Assembly (NCBI RefSeq): GCF_004403945.1
Contig: NZ_SOHM01000030.1
Location: 184,304-248,303, forward strand
Length of the DNA stretch: 64,000 bases
Origin: Cryobacterium lactosi
GTDB taxonomy: Bacteria > Actinomycetota > Actinomycetes > Actinomycetales > Microbacteriaceae
Direction: 5' to 3'
Shown here: positions 8,895-17,515 of the stretch, piece after piece
Layout: the number at the start of each line of letters is the position of its first letter
How positions within the stretch are numbered: the stretch's first letter is position 1
Made by a program: the position numbers and the translations under genes
The notes under the pieces: model-generated
Seen by the model: only the letters and a program-made list of their open reading frames with translations
What the model was told of the DNA's origin: nothing
Database searches by the model: none

Positions 8895-9823
8895 CCACCT
8901 CACTGCCTCCCACCACCGCCGCCATCCGCGCGCCCCTCTCCACGATCGACGCGGCCCCCTCGCCCTGGAAGGTCGTCGTCCGCGTCGCCTCGACGGTCTG
9001 GAGCAACGGCAAGGCCCGTATCGGCCTGGTCATGCTCGCCGTGTTCATCCTGCTGGCGATCTTCGCTCCGCTGATCGCCCCGTACGGAGCCAGGGAGACC
9101 GGCTTCGAACGGAGCGCAGACGGTAGCGCTGCCCACTGGCTGGGCACCACCGCCGCCGGTGAAGACGTGCTCAGCCAACTGCTCTACGGCGCACAGATCA
9201 GCATCTTCGTCGGACTCGTGGCGGGCCTGCTCTCCACGATCATCGCCGTGCTGATCGGGCTCAGCTGGGGTTACGTGCGCGGGTTCGGCGCCGACGTGAT
9301 CAACTTCGTCGTCAACCTGTTCCTCGTCATCCCCGGCCTGCCGCTCATGATCGTGATCGCCGCGTACCTCTCCGGCGGCGGCATCGGCATGATCATCGTG
9401 GTCGTCGTGATCACCGGCTGGGCCTGGGGTGCCCGGGTGCTGCGCAGCCAGACCCAGTCGCTGCGCTCCCGCGACTTCGTCACGGCCGCCGTATTCAGCG
9501 GTGAACGGCCCTTCCGCATCGTGTTCCGCGAGATCCTGCCCAACATGACCTCGCTCATCGTGGGCAACTTCTTCGGCGCCGCCACCGCGGCGATCCTCGC
9601 CGAAGCCGGCCTGGAGTTCCTCGGCCTCGGCGACTCCACAGTGGTGAGCTGGGGAACGATGCTCTTCTGGGCGCAGAACTCCAACGCCCTGCTCACCGGG
9701 CAGTGGGCGCTCCTGTTCGCCCCCGGCCTCTGCATCGCGCTGCTGGCCACCTCCCTCACCCTGATCAACTTCGGCGTCGACGGCATCAGCAATCCCCGCC
9801 TCCGGGAAGGAACCAAGAAATGA
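8891..9823 (+). CDS. ABC transporter permease, DppC type
   Basis: This 310-residue permease begins with an N-terminal helix (IGLVMLAVFILLAIFAPLIAPYG) and the DppC-type sequence HWLGTTAAGEDVLSQLLYGAQIS. The coupling loop RSQTQSLRSRDFVTAAVFSGERPFRIVFREILPNM and the AGLEFLGLGD motif, a hallmark of OppC/DppC proteins, follow. It starts inside the stop of the upstream permease gene and ends 4 bp inside the ATPase gene, so all are in one operon. Confidence 0.93.
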   Translation: MTTSLPPTTAAIRAPLSTIDAAPSPWKVVVRVASTVWSNGKARIGLVMLAVFILLAIFAPLIAPYGARETGFERSADGSAAHWLGTTAAGEDVLSQLLYGAQISIFVGLVAGLLSTIIAVLIGLSWGYVRGFGADVINFVVNLFLVIPGLPLMIVIAAYLSGGGIGMIIVVVVITGWAWGARVLRSQTQSLRSRDFVTAAVFSGERPFRIVFREILPNMTSLIVGNFFGAATAAILAEAGLEFLGLGDSTVVSWGTMLFWAQNSNALLTGQWALLFAPGLCIALLATSLTLINFGVDGISNPRLREGTKK

Positions 9824-11550
9824 CCCCGACACCGTTCAGCCAGACCCCGCCCGCCGCCAACACCACCCTGCTCGAGGTGCATGACCTCTCGGTGCACTAC
9901 GGCTACGGCGCCGGGGCCACCAAGGCCGTGCAGAACGTCTCCTTCCGGCTGGCCCACGGCGAGTTCGTCGGCCTGGTGGGGGAGTCGGGTTCGGGTAAGT
10001 CCACCCTCGGCTTCGCACTCACGGGCCTGTCCAAGCCGCCGGCACACATCGAGAAGGGCCGCATCCTCTTCGGCGGCAAGGACATCGCCAGCCTCGACGC
10101 CGAGCAGCTGCGCGAGCAGCGCCACGGCGGCATCGCCATGGTGCTGCAGTCCGGCATGAACGCGCTCAACCCGGTGCGCAGCATCCGCAACCACTTCGTC
10201 GACATCTTCCGCGCCCACGGACACGTCGAGAGAAGCCGCTGGACGGCTCGGGCCACCGAGCTGATCGGCAAGGTCGAACTGACCCCGCAGGTACTCGACA
10301 GGTTCCCCGGCGAGCTCTCCGGCGGCATGCGGCAGCGGGTCTCCATCGCCCTGGCGCTCTCGCTCGAACCCGAGCTGATGGTCTTCGACGAGCCCACCAC
10401 GGCGCTCGACGTACTCGTGCAGCACGCCGTGATGAACACCATCATCGAACTGCAGAAGAGCGAGAACTTCACCGCCATCCTGATCAGCCACGACCTCGGC
10501 ATCGTGCTCGAATCCGCCCAGCGGGTGATGGTCATGCACGAGGGCCGCATCGTCGAGGATGCGCCGGCCCGGCAGATCCTTCAGAACCCGCAGGCCCCGT
10601 ACACCCGGATGCTGCTCTCGCACTACGCCGACCCGCGCGCCGAGGTCGTGGAGCTGCCCGGTTTCGCCGACCGGCAGCAGCGGAAGGCGGAGGGGGCTTC
10701 GCGGACCGAGGCGGCCACCCACACACCCACGGTCTCGCCGCGCACCCGGCGTACCGACCAGCACGCCATGGTCGTCGAGAACGTCTCGAAGATCTACCCG
10801 GCCCCGCGCCGAGGCGAAGCTCCGGTGCGCGCCGTGGACAACGTCTCGTTCACCCTCGAACCCGGCGCCGCACTGGCCCTGGTCGGCGCCTCCGGCTCGG
10901 GCAAGTCCACCATCGCGAAGCTCATCACGGCGGTCGAGAAGCCCACCAGCGGCAGCATCCGCTTCGGCGACCTCGACGTCGGAAAGCTGAACCGGCGGCA
11001 CTTCCGCCGACTGCACCGCGACGTGCAGATGGTCTTCCAGGACCCGTACTCTGCGCTCAACCCGCTGCACACCGTGGAATACGCGCTCACCCGCCCGGTG
11101 ATCAACTTCACGGGACTGACCGGCACCGACGCGCGCCGCCGGGTGCTCGAACTGCTCGACATCGTGGGCCTCAGCCCCGTGGAGGAGTTCGCGGCCAAGC
11201 TGCCGCACCAGCTCTCCGGCGGGCAGCGCCAGCGGGTCGTGATCGCCCGCGCGCTGGCCAGCGACCCGCAGGTCATCATCGCCGACGAACCGGTGTCGAT
11301 GCTCGACGTGTCGCTGCGCGCCGGTGTGCTGGCCCTGCTCGAAGACCTGCGCGAACAGTGGGGGGTGAGCCTGCTCTACATCACCCACGACCTGCTCTCG
11401 GCCCGGGTGGTCACCGACAACATCATGGTGCTCAACGGGGGAGCGGTGGTGGAGCGCGGCGTCACCGCCGACGTGCTGCAGAACCCGCAGGACGACTACA
11501 CGATCCGGCTCCTGGACGCGATCCCGAACCCCCGCAAGGTCGTCGCGTGA
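9820..11550 (+). CDS. Fused double ABC ATPase (DppD-DppF type)
   Basis: This 576-residue protein carries two complete nucleotide-binding domains in one chain. Domain 1 (about residues 14-285) has Walker A GESGSGKST, signature LSGGMRQR, and Walker B LMVFDEPTTALD. A linker of about 45 residues follows, then domain 2 (about residues 310-570) with GASGSGKST, LSGGQRQR and VIIADEPVSMLDVS. It energises import through the two permeases. Fusion of the two ATPases is common in this transporter class. ATGA overlaps join it to the genes on both sides. Confidence 0.94.
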   Translation: MTPTPFSQTPPAANTTLLEVHDLSVHYGYGAGATKAVQNVSFRLAHGEFVGLVGESGSGKSTLGFALTGLSKPPAHIEKGRILFGGKDIASLDAEQLREQRHGGIAMVLQSGMNALNPVRSIRNHFVDIFRAHGHVERSRWTARATELIGKVELTPQVLDRFPGELSGGMRQRVSIALALSLEPELMVFDEPTTALDVLVQHAVMNTIIELQKSENFTAILISHDLGIVLESAQRVMVMHEGRIVEDAPARQILQNPQAPYTRMLLSHYADPRAEVVELPGFADRQQRKAEGASRTEAATHTPTVSPRTRRTDQHAMVVENVSKIYPAPRRGEAPVRAVDNVSFTLEPGAALALVGASGSGKSTIAKLITAVEKPTSGSIRFGDLDVGKLNRRHFRRLHRDVQMVFQDPYSALNPLHTVEYALTRPVINFTGLTGTDARRRVLELLDIVGLSPVEEFAAKLPHQLSGGQRQRVVIARALASDPQVIIADEPVSMLDVSLRAGVLALLEDLREQWGVSLLYITHDLLSARVVTDNIMVLNGGAVVERGVTADVLQNPQDDYTIRLLDAIPNPRKVVA

Positions 11551-12395
11551 CGGCCGCGTTCGGCGCCCTGGCCCTGGCCCCGGAGCTCGAGCATTTCAGC
11601 ATCGACACCGCGGTCGGCCCGCTCACGGCGTTCCGGGTGCGGCCGCAGGGCCCCCGCCGTGGCGTGGCCCTGCTGGTGCCCGGCTTCACCGGGTCAAAGG
11701 AGGACTTCCGGCTGCTGCTGCCGCTGATCGCGGCGCACGGCTGGGAGGTCGTGAGCTACAGCCAGCGCGGCCAGGCCGACTCTGCCGCGCCCGCGGGCAT
11801 CGGGAGCTACCGGCTCGACGACTTCGCCGCGGATGCCGTCACGGTCGCCCACGCCATCGGCGAGGGCGACCCGGTGCACCTGGTCGGCCACAGCCTGGGC
11901 GGCCTCGTCGCCCGGGCGGCGCTGCTGCGCAGTGTTTCCCAGCAGGATGCGCCGGCGCTGTTCACCGACCTGACCATGCTCTGCTCCGGCCCCGGCGGCC
12001 GGGCGGGTGCGCACGAGGGCGATGCCGAGTTGGTGGCCGAACACGGCACCCTGGCCATCTGGGCACTCGACCACCCAGCGGGCAGCCCGCTCACCGCCGA
12101 CGACGAGTTCGTGCGCGACCGCCTGATCGCCTCCTCGGTCGACAACATCCTCGGCGGAATCCGCATCCTGCAGTCCACCCCGGACTCCACCGCCGCCGTG
12201 CGGGCCACCCGGGTGCCCACCCTCGTCGCCCACGGCGACACCGACGACGCCTGGCCCATCCCCGCGCAGAAGCTCATGGCCGAGCAGCTCGGTGCCGAGT
12301 ACCGGGTGATCCCGCAGGCCGGGCACCTGCCCAACCTCGACAACCCCGGCTTCACGGCCGCGATGCTCGACGAGTTCTGGGCATCCACCCGCTGA
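11547..12395 (+). CDS. Alpha/beta-hydrolase
   Basis: This 282-residue alpha/beta-fold hydrolase starts at GTG 11547 overlapping the ATPase stop (GTGA). The oxyanion-hole region LVPGFTGSKEDF, nucleophile elbow GHSLGG (Ser near residue 119) and C-terminal HGDTDDAWPIP and AGHLPNLDNP with the likely catalytic Asp and His are all visible. Its position between the importer and the glucosidase suggests it removes an acyl or aryl ester from the imported glycoside. That substrate is an inference from position. Confidence 0.85.
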   Translation: MTAAFGALALAPELEHFSIDTAVGPLTAFRVRPQGPRRGVALLVPGFTGSKEDFRLLLPLIAAHGWEVVSYSQRGQADSAAPAGIGSYRLDDFAADAVTVAHAIGEGDPVHLVGHSLGGLVARAALLRSVSQQDAPALFTDLTMLCSGPGGRAGAHEGDAELVAEHGTLAIWALDHPAGSPLTADDEFVRDRLIASSVDNILGGIRILQSTPDSTAAVRATRVPTLVAHGDTDDAWPIPAQKLMAEQLGAEYRVIPQAGHLPNLDNPGFTAAMLDEFWASTR

Positions 12396-12444
12396 TTTTT
12401 CTCTCTTCACCACCGCACCATCGCTACCCCAAGGAGATCCTTCC

Positions 12445-13641
12445 ATGCTCACTTTCCCCCAAGGCTTCCTGTGGGGCGCCGCCACGGCCGCCCACCAGAT
12501 CGAGGGCAACAACGTCAATAGCAACTGGTGGCCCAAGGAGCACGCCCAGGGCTCGACCATGGTCGAACCCTCCGGGGACGCCGCCGACAGCTTCCACCGC
12601 TACCGCGAAGACATCAAGCTGCTCGCCGACCTGGGCCTTGACTCCTACAGGTTCAGCATCGAGTGGGCCCGCATCGAACCCGAGCGCGGCTTCACCTCCC
12701 GTTCGGCCGTGGACCATTACCGCCGCATGGTGGACACCTGCCACGAGTTCGGCATCCAGCCGATCGTGACCCTGATGCACTTCACGGTGCCGCGCTGGTT
12801 CGAGAACGACGGTTTCTGGCGCGCGAAGGACGCCGCCGACCTGTTCGCCCGCTACACCGAGCTCGCCCTGCCCGTCGTGGCCGAGGGCGTCAACTATGTC
12901 TGCACCATCAACGAGCCCAACATCGCCGCCATGCTGGCCGGCGGAGAAGACGCCGCCAATCTCGTGGCGCACGGCCTGCCCGATCCCGACCTGCAGGTGG
13001 CGGATGCGCTGCTTCTCTCGCACCAGCGCTCCCGCGAGGTGCTCTCCCAGGTGAGCGGGCTCAAGACCGGCTGGACCATCGCCACCCAGGCCTTCGTGGC
13101 CGTGGACGAGGAGGGCGCCGCGGAGAAGCTCGTGGAGTATGGCCACCCGCGTGAGGACTGGTACCTGGAGAACGTGAAGGGTGACGACTTCGTGGGCGTG
13201 CAGGCCTACACCCGCACCTTCATCGGTCCGGAGGGCCCCCGCCCGGTCGCCGAGAACGTGGAGACCACCCTCACCGGCTGGGAATTCTTCCCGCCGGCCG
13301 CCGGCATCGGCGTGCGTGCAGCGTGGGAGCTCACCGACCACGTGCCCGTGATGGTCACCGAGAACGGCATCGCCACCGCGGATGACAGCCGCCGCATCGC
13401 CTACACCCAGGGTGCCCTCGAGGGCCTGCACGCCTGCATCGAGGACGGCATCGACCTGCTCGGCTACCTGCACTGGTCGGCGCTGGACAACTACGAGTGG
13501 GCCTCGGGCTTCAGGCCCACCTTCGGCCTGATCGCCTGGGACAAGCAGACGTTCGCCCGCACCCCCAAGCCCAGCGCCAGCTGGCTCGGCGAGGTCGCCC
13601 GCCGCAACGGCCTCGAGCCGTCGGTCGCCCCCGCCGCCTGA
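12445..13641 (+). CDS. Glycoside hydrolase family 1 (beta-glucosidase/beta-galactosidase)
   Basis: This 398-residue GH1 enzyme starts with the signature FPQGFLWGAATAAHQIEG. The acid/base Glu157 is in TINEP and the nucleophile Glu306 in VTENG, with YRFSIEWARIEPE and HWSALDNYEWASGF between and after. It has no signal peptide and so acts on imported sugar in the cytoplasm. It is shorter than most GH1 enzymes (about 440-480 residues). The ATG follows AAGGAGATCC, 49 bp after the hydrolase gene, and it is the last gene of the operon. The exact sugar cannot be read from sequence. Confidence 0.93.
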   Translation: MLTFPQGFLWGAATAAHQIEGNNVNSNWWPKEHAQGSTMVEPSGDAADSFHRYREDIKLLADLGLDSYRFSIEWARIEPERGFTSRSAVDHYRRMVDTCHEFGIQPIVTLMHFTVPRWFENDGFWRAKDAADLFARYTELALPVVAEGVNYVCTINEPNIAAMLAGGEDAANLVAHGLPDPDLQVADALLLSHQRSREVLSQVSGLKTGWTIATQAFVAVDEEGAAEKLVEYGHPREDWYLENVKGDDFVGVQAYTRTFIGPEGPRPVAENVETTLTGWEFFPPAAGIGVRAAWELTDHVPVMVTENGIATADDSRRIAYTQGALEGLHACIEDGIDLLGYLHWSALDNYEWASGFRPTFGLIAWDKQTFARTPKPSASWLGEVARRNGLEPSVAPAA

Positions 13642-13652
13642 CCCGTCCACCC

Positions 13653-13756
13653 GTTGGTCGAGCTCGTCGAGACCTGGCGCGATGGTCTCGACAGCCGGCC
13701 ACTCGTTGGTCGAGCTTGTCGAGACCGGGTGCGGGGTCTCGACAGGCTCGACCAGC
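13653..13756. repeat. Two palindromic units of the TTGGTCGAGC interspersed repeat
   Basis: Unit 1 has TTGGTCGAGCTCGTCGAGAC starting at 13654 facing GGTCTCGACAG at 13684-13694. Unit 2 has TTGGTCGAGCTTGTCGAGAC starting at 13706 facing GGTCTCGACAGGCTCGACCA at 13735-13754. They fill the gap between the convergent GH1 and DUF7002 genes. Such palindromes are widespread between convergent genes in Microbacteriaceae genomes and may act as bidirectional terminators. Confidence 0.85.
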
Positions 13757-13765
13757 GTGGCTGCG

Positions 13766-14428
13766 CTAGACGAAGCGCTCCAGCACGGTGCCGTCGCGCA
13801 CCCGCTCGACGCGTTTGACGTGCTCACGGATGTCGCGCACCCCGCGATACACCGCGAGCTCGGCCACATCAACCACCTTGGTCGAGGCGTGCGCCCGGGT
13901 GGGATGCGCGAACTCCTCGATGGATTGGAAGCTGTCCCGGCCGCGCGGCTCGGCGCTGAACCGCTGCGCGAAGCCCGTGTTCACCCTGGTGAGCTCGATA
14001 TCGTCCTCGTGCGCGGTGACGAGGCTCCGAGTGTCCACCGTGATCACGGTGTGGGCGTCGTCCCGGTACGACCGGGCGGCCAACAGCTCGTTCAGCCGGC
14101 TCTTCTGCAGGAAGAAGAACACCCGCTCGTTCAGCATCGTGTACCACTCGCCGGGGGACAGGTCCTCCAAAGCTGCGGCCAGCGACGCCTCGTGAATGGC
14201 CTTCTGGTGCCGGATGACGGCGGTGCCGTAGTCCGGATGCTCCAGCTCGATCGACTCGCCACGCCGCTTGGTGAGGATCGCGGCCTGCGGCGCCCCCTGC
14301 CGCACACCCCAGCGGGTGACAAGCGCGGCCGTGGAGAGCAGCCCGTGCCGCTCGATCGACGGCCACGCGCCATCCGCTGCCACGTGGTACAGCTCGGGGT
14401 AGAGGCGGATCAGGTCCTTGGTGAGCAC
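13766..14428 (-). CDS. DUF7002 family protein
   Basis: This 220-residue cytoplasmic protein matches the DUF7002 pattern: PELYHVAADGAWPSIERHGLLSTAALV near the N-terminus, then WYTMLNERVFFFL (about residues 95-107) and DIELTRVNTGFA. Its activity is unknown; the N-terminal arrangement recalls ADP-ribosyltransferase-like folds, but I see no firm catalytic triad. The GTG at 14428 has TACGAT six bases upstream, which suggests a leaderless transcript. Confidence 0.72.
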   Translation of the reverse strand: MLTKDLIRLYPELYHVAADGAWPSIERHGLLSTAALVTRWGVRQGAPQAAILTKRRGESIELEHPDYGTAVIRHQKAIHEASLAAALEDLSPGEWYTMLNERVFFFLQKSRLNELLAARSYRDDAHTVITVDTRSLVTAHEDDIELTRVNTGFAQRFSAEPRGRDSFQSIEEFAHPTRAHASTKVVDVAELAVYRGVRDIREHVKRVERVRDGTVLERFV

Positions 14429-14504
14429 GGGGAAATCGTACCGCGGCCACGCCCGTCCCCATCAGCCGCTCTCCCGGCGCACACACGGCGGAACGGCTCC
14501 AGGG

Positions 14505-15134
14505 CTAGAGGTCGAAGGCCAGCCGCGCGCCGAGGGCGATCATGACCACGGTGATGATGCCGTCCAGGATGCGCCAGGCCCCGGGGCGTGCGAACACAGG
14601 GCGCAACAGGCGCGCGCCGAAGCCCAGGCCGGCGAACCACACCAGGCTCGCGGTCATGGCGCCGCCGGCCCACCACCAGCGCTCGGCGGCGTCCTGCTGG
14701 GAGGCCACCGACCCCAACAGCACCACGGTGTCCAGGTACACGTGCGGGTTGAGCCAGGTGAGCGCGAGAACCGTGCCCACGGCGACCCCCAGCCCGGTGC
14801 CGCCGGGGGAGCCGGTCACCAGGAGGGCGCCCGGCCGGATGGCGCGGCGGGCCGCCCAGAGCCCGTAACCCACCAGGAACGCCGCCCCGACTATGCGCAC
14901 CACGACCATGGCCACCGGCGCCGCCGCGACGAGGGCACCCATGCCCAGCACCCCGGCCAGAATCAGCGCTGCGTCGGACAGCGCGCAGATCAGCACCACC
15001 GGCAGGATCACCCGGGTGCGTCCCTCGATGCCCAGACGCAGCACGAAAGCGTTCTGGGCGCCGATCGCGATGATCAGGGAGAGCCCCGTTGCCAGGCCCA
15101 GCAGGGCGGGCAGGAGTGTTGTCGCGGGGGTCAT
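14505..15134 (-). CDS. LysE/ArgO-family amino-acid exporter
   Basis: This 209-residue membrane protein has six predicted helices and the LysE-family signature GLSLIIAIGAQNAFVLRLGIEG near the N-terminus, with TWLNPHVYLDTVVLLG in the middle. LysE/ArgO exporters expel lysine and arginine. It is divergent from an ArgP/LysG-type regulator, the classic arrangement in which the regulator senses the amino acids and switches on the exporter. The ATG at 15134 has TACCGT six bases upstream, indicating a probable leaderless mRNA. Confidence 0.92.
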   Translation of the reverse strand: MTPATTLLPALLGLATGLSLIIAIGAQNAFVLRLGIEGRTRVILPVVLICALSDAALILAGVLGMGALVAAAPVAMVVVRIVGAAFLVGYGLWAARRAIRPGALLVTGSPGGTGLGVAVGTVLALTWLNPHVYLDTVVLLGSVASQQDAAERWWWAGGAMTASLVWFAGLGFGARLLRPVFARPGAWRILDGIITVVMIALGARLAFDL

Positions 15135-15202
15135 GAGTCAACGGTAGAGACCCGAGGTCATGCAGTCTAGCTACGCTTTCTCATCATGCGTAAGCTGATC
15201 TA

Positions 15203-16102
15203 ATGCAGCGCTTCACCCTGGACCAATTGGAGACCTTGCGTGCCCTGATCGAGGACGGCACCTTCGAGAAGGCCGCCCGTCGCCTGCATGTGACGGCGTC
15301 GGCCGTGTCCCAGCGGGTCAAGGCCATGGAGCAGTCCTCCGGCCGGGTGCTCGTGCAGCGCACCAGCCCGGTGCTGCTCACGCCCGCCGGTGCCGTGGTG
15401 CTGCGTTACGCGCGCCAGGTCGAGCTTCTCGCTGCCGATACCGAGCGAGCGCTGCAGGAGGACGGCCCCGCCGACCGGCCGGTGCTGATCTCCCTCGCCG
15501 TGAACGCGGACAGCCTGGCCACCTGGTTTCTTGGCAGCCTCGCCGGGGTGGCCGCCGACCTCGATCTCACGTTCGATCTGCACCGCGAAGACCAGGAGCA
15601 CACCATCTCGCTGCTGCGCTCCGGCGCCGTCATGGCCGCGGTGACCTCCAACCGCGACTCCATCCAGGGCTGCGTGACCGAGCCGCTGGGCCGGATGCGT
15701 TACCGCGCCGTGGCAACGCCGGCGTTCGTGCGGCGCTGGCTCCCGACCGGGCTCGACGCGCTGTCGGCGGCGCCCGTGGTGACCTTCGACCGTAACGACG
15801 ACCTGCAGGATGCCTTCCTGCGCTCCCACGCCGGCCGGCCCGGCGACGCGCCCCGCCACTTCATTCCCACCTCGCACGACTTCGCCCGCGCCGTGCTGCT
15901 GGGTCTGGGCTGGGGCGTGTTGCCCGAACAGCAGTGCCTGGCCGAGATCGCCGACGGCTCCCTGGTGGAGCTGGCCGCGGCGCATCCGGTGGACGTGCCG
16001 CTCTACTGGCAGCGCTGGAACCTCTCGTCGCCGCTGCTGGATGCCGTGTCGGCCGCGGTGCGCGCCGAGGCGAGCCGGGAACTGCGGCCGCTGCCTGGCT
16101 GA
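15203..16102 (+). CDS. LysR-family regulator ArgP/LysG
   Basis: This 299-residue LysR regulator has an N-terminal winged helix (FTLDQLETLRALIEDGTFEKAARRLHVTASAVSQRVKAMEQ) typical of ArgP/LysG, followed by a co-inducer domain starting near residue 95. It is divergent from the LysE exporter across a 68-bp gap and probably activates it when lysine or arginine accumulates. TAAGCT six bases before the ATG suggests leaderless initiation. Confidence 0.9.
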   Translation: MQRFTLDQLETLRALIEDGTFEKAARRLHVTASAVSQRVKAMEQSSGRVLVQRTSPVLLTPAGAVVLRYARQVELLAADTERALQEDGPADRPVLISLAVNADSLATWFLGSLAGVAADLDLTFDLHREDQEHTISLLRSGAVMAAVTSNRDSIQGCVTEPLGRMRYRAVATPAFVRRWLPTGLDALSAAPVVTFDRNDDLQDAFLRSHAGRPGDAPRHFIPTSHDFARAVLLGLGWGVLPEQQCLAEIADGSLVELAAAHPVDVPLYWQRWNLSSPLLDAVSAAVRAEASRELRPLPG

Positions 16103-16113
16103 GGGCGGCTCTG

Positions 16114-16959
16114 CTAGAGGTCGCTGTGAGCCAGCGGTGTTCCGCTCGAGCTCGCCCGGATCTCCACGCTCCGGATCTGATCCAGGGGCAGCTCGGTGGA
16201 TGCGGCGAGGTTCTCGGTGCTCGGGCTGGTCGCCGTCCAGGTCGCGAGCACGGTGGCGGTGCCGGCCAGATCGGTCATCACCATGTCGTAGTCCTGGGGC
16301 CCGTTGTCCTTCCACAGCTCGTTCAGGTACACACACGACCAGTCGAACCGGGTGCCCCAGTCGGTGTCGGTGATGGAGAGGTCGGCGGTGAGCGCACCGG
16401 CCTGCACGGGCTCCATGGCCACGACCCTGGTCGCCGTCGGCGTTGAATCCGTCGGCGTTGAATCCGTCGGTGCTGAATCCGTCGGTGTCGATGCAGGCGG
16501 CGCGGATGCGGCCGGCCCGGCCTGAAGCGTCGAGGGCGCGGTCAGCGCGGCGCCGAGCAGCCCGCCGCCCAGCAGGAGAACGGCGGCGGCGGCGGTGCCG
16601 GCCAGGGCCAGGTGGATCCGGGTGCGCCGGGTGCGCCGGGCGGCGGCTCCGGCCAGCCGCCGCAGCAGCTGAGGCTGGTGCATCGCGGCGCGCAGGTGCT
16701 CGTCGGCGGTGTTGCCGGGCACACTGCCGTCTGGCAGAGCGCTGCCGGACGGGTCTGCCGGAGCTTCGGTCAGCGCCGCGGCGTCCGCGGCGGGGAGCAC
16801 GGCCAGGATGCCGGGCAGCCCCGCGAGTTCCGCGACGGCGGCCGCGCAGGCCGGGCAGGTCGGCAGGTGGCGTTCGAAGTCGCGCCGGTCCTCCGCGCTG
16901 AGCGCGCCGAGCACATAGGCGGCGTCCCAATCGCGAAAACTGTCGGGGGTGGAGGTCAT
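16114..16959 (-). CDS. Membrane-bound anti-sigma factor with zinc-finger motif
   Basis: This 281-residue protein has an N-terminal cytoplasmic anti-sigma domain with the zinc motif HLPTCPAC (H..xxxC..xxC, about residues 30-37), a single membrane helix (about residues 118-142) and an extracytoplasmic C-terminal domain of RskA type. Between helix and C-domain is a Thr/Pro/Asp/Ser linker made by a 15-bp tandem repeat (about 16440-16486). It overlaps the upstream sigma gene by 4 bp, so the two are coexpressed. It should hold that sigma factor inactive until an envelope signal arrives. Confidence 0.9.
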   Translation of the reverse strand: MTSTPDSFRDWDAAYVLGALSAEDRRDFERHLPTCPACAAAVAELAGLPGILAVLPAADAAALTEAPADPSGSALPDGSVPGNTADEHLRAAMHQPQLLRRLAGAAARRTRRTRIHLALAGTAAAAVLLLGGGLLGAALTAPSTLQAGPAASAPPASTPTDSAPTDSTPTDSTPTATRVVAMEPVQAGALTADLSITDTDWGTRFDWSCVYLNELWKDNGPQDYDMVMTDLAGTATVLATWTATSPSTENLAASTELPLDQIRSVEIRASSSGTPLAHSDL

Positions 16960-17462
16960 TCGGTGACCCCTCTTTCCTGTAGGGCGAGCCGCATTGCTCG
17001 CAGGGCGTAGTGCAGGCGGGACTTCACGGTGCCCTCCGGTATCTGTTCCCGGCGGGCGATCTCCGCGATGGGCCGGCCGAGGTAGTAGGCGCTCACCAGC
17101 ACGGTGCGGTGCTCGGGGGAGAGCGCGGTGAGGGCATCCGTCACCAGCCAGCGATCCAGGATGGCCTCGGTGGCGTCGGCAGAGACCGTTTCCGGCAGGG
17201 CGTCGGTCGAGATCTCCCGGGCGTACCTCGCGCTCCGCCGGTCATCGATCACGAGGTTGCGGGCCACGGTGAACAGCCAGGCGCGGGCGGCGTCTTCGTC
17301 TCGGTCCAGCAGTGCCGGACGCTTCCAGGCGCGGAGCAGGGTCTCCTGCACCACGTCCTGCGCGAACCCGTAATCCCCGGTCAGGCGCACCACGTACCTG
17401 AACAGGGAGGGCCCGTGGGCATCGTGCAGCGCCCGCAGGAGTTCCGCGTGTGGTTCTGCCAC
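16956..17462 (-). CDS. ECF-family RNA polymerase sigma factor
   Basis: This 168-residue sigma factor has region 2 at residues about 18-85 (LFRYVVRLTGDYGFAQDVVQETLLRAWKRP, ARAWLFTVARNLVIDDRRSARY) and region 4 at about 110-160 (LSPEHRTVLVSAYYLGRPIAEIARREQIPEGTVKSRLHYALRAMR). I chose the GTG at 17462, because GGGAGG lies a proper distance upstream. A GTG two codons earlier overlaps that ribosome-binding site. It is the partner of the downstream anti-sigma gene. Possible targets include the adjacent yceI. Confidence 0.92.
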   Translation of the reverse strand: MAEPHAELLRALHDAHGPSLFRYVVRLTGDYGFAQDVVQETLLRAWKRPALLDRDEDAARAWLFTVARNLVIDDRRSARYAREISTDALPETVSADATEAILDRWLVTDALTALSPEHRTVLVSAYYLGRPIAEIARREQIPEGTVKSRLHYALRAMRLALQERGVTE

Positions 17463-17515
17463 GGTCACCTCCCGGTCCGCTCGATGCCCACGATGAACAT
17501 GCCTATGCCGCCGGA

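Noticed and set aside
9271..11388. Long minus-strand open frame of about 700 codons
   Set aside because: It is the complement of the permease and fused ATPase genes. Its His/Gln/Val/Glu-rich product is the usual artefact of high-GC antisense frames and shows no domain.
13653..13756. CRISPR-like array
   Set aside because: There are only two units, they are palindromes in inverted arrangement, there are no equal spacers and no cas genes.
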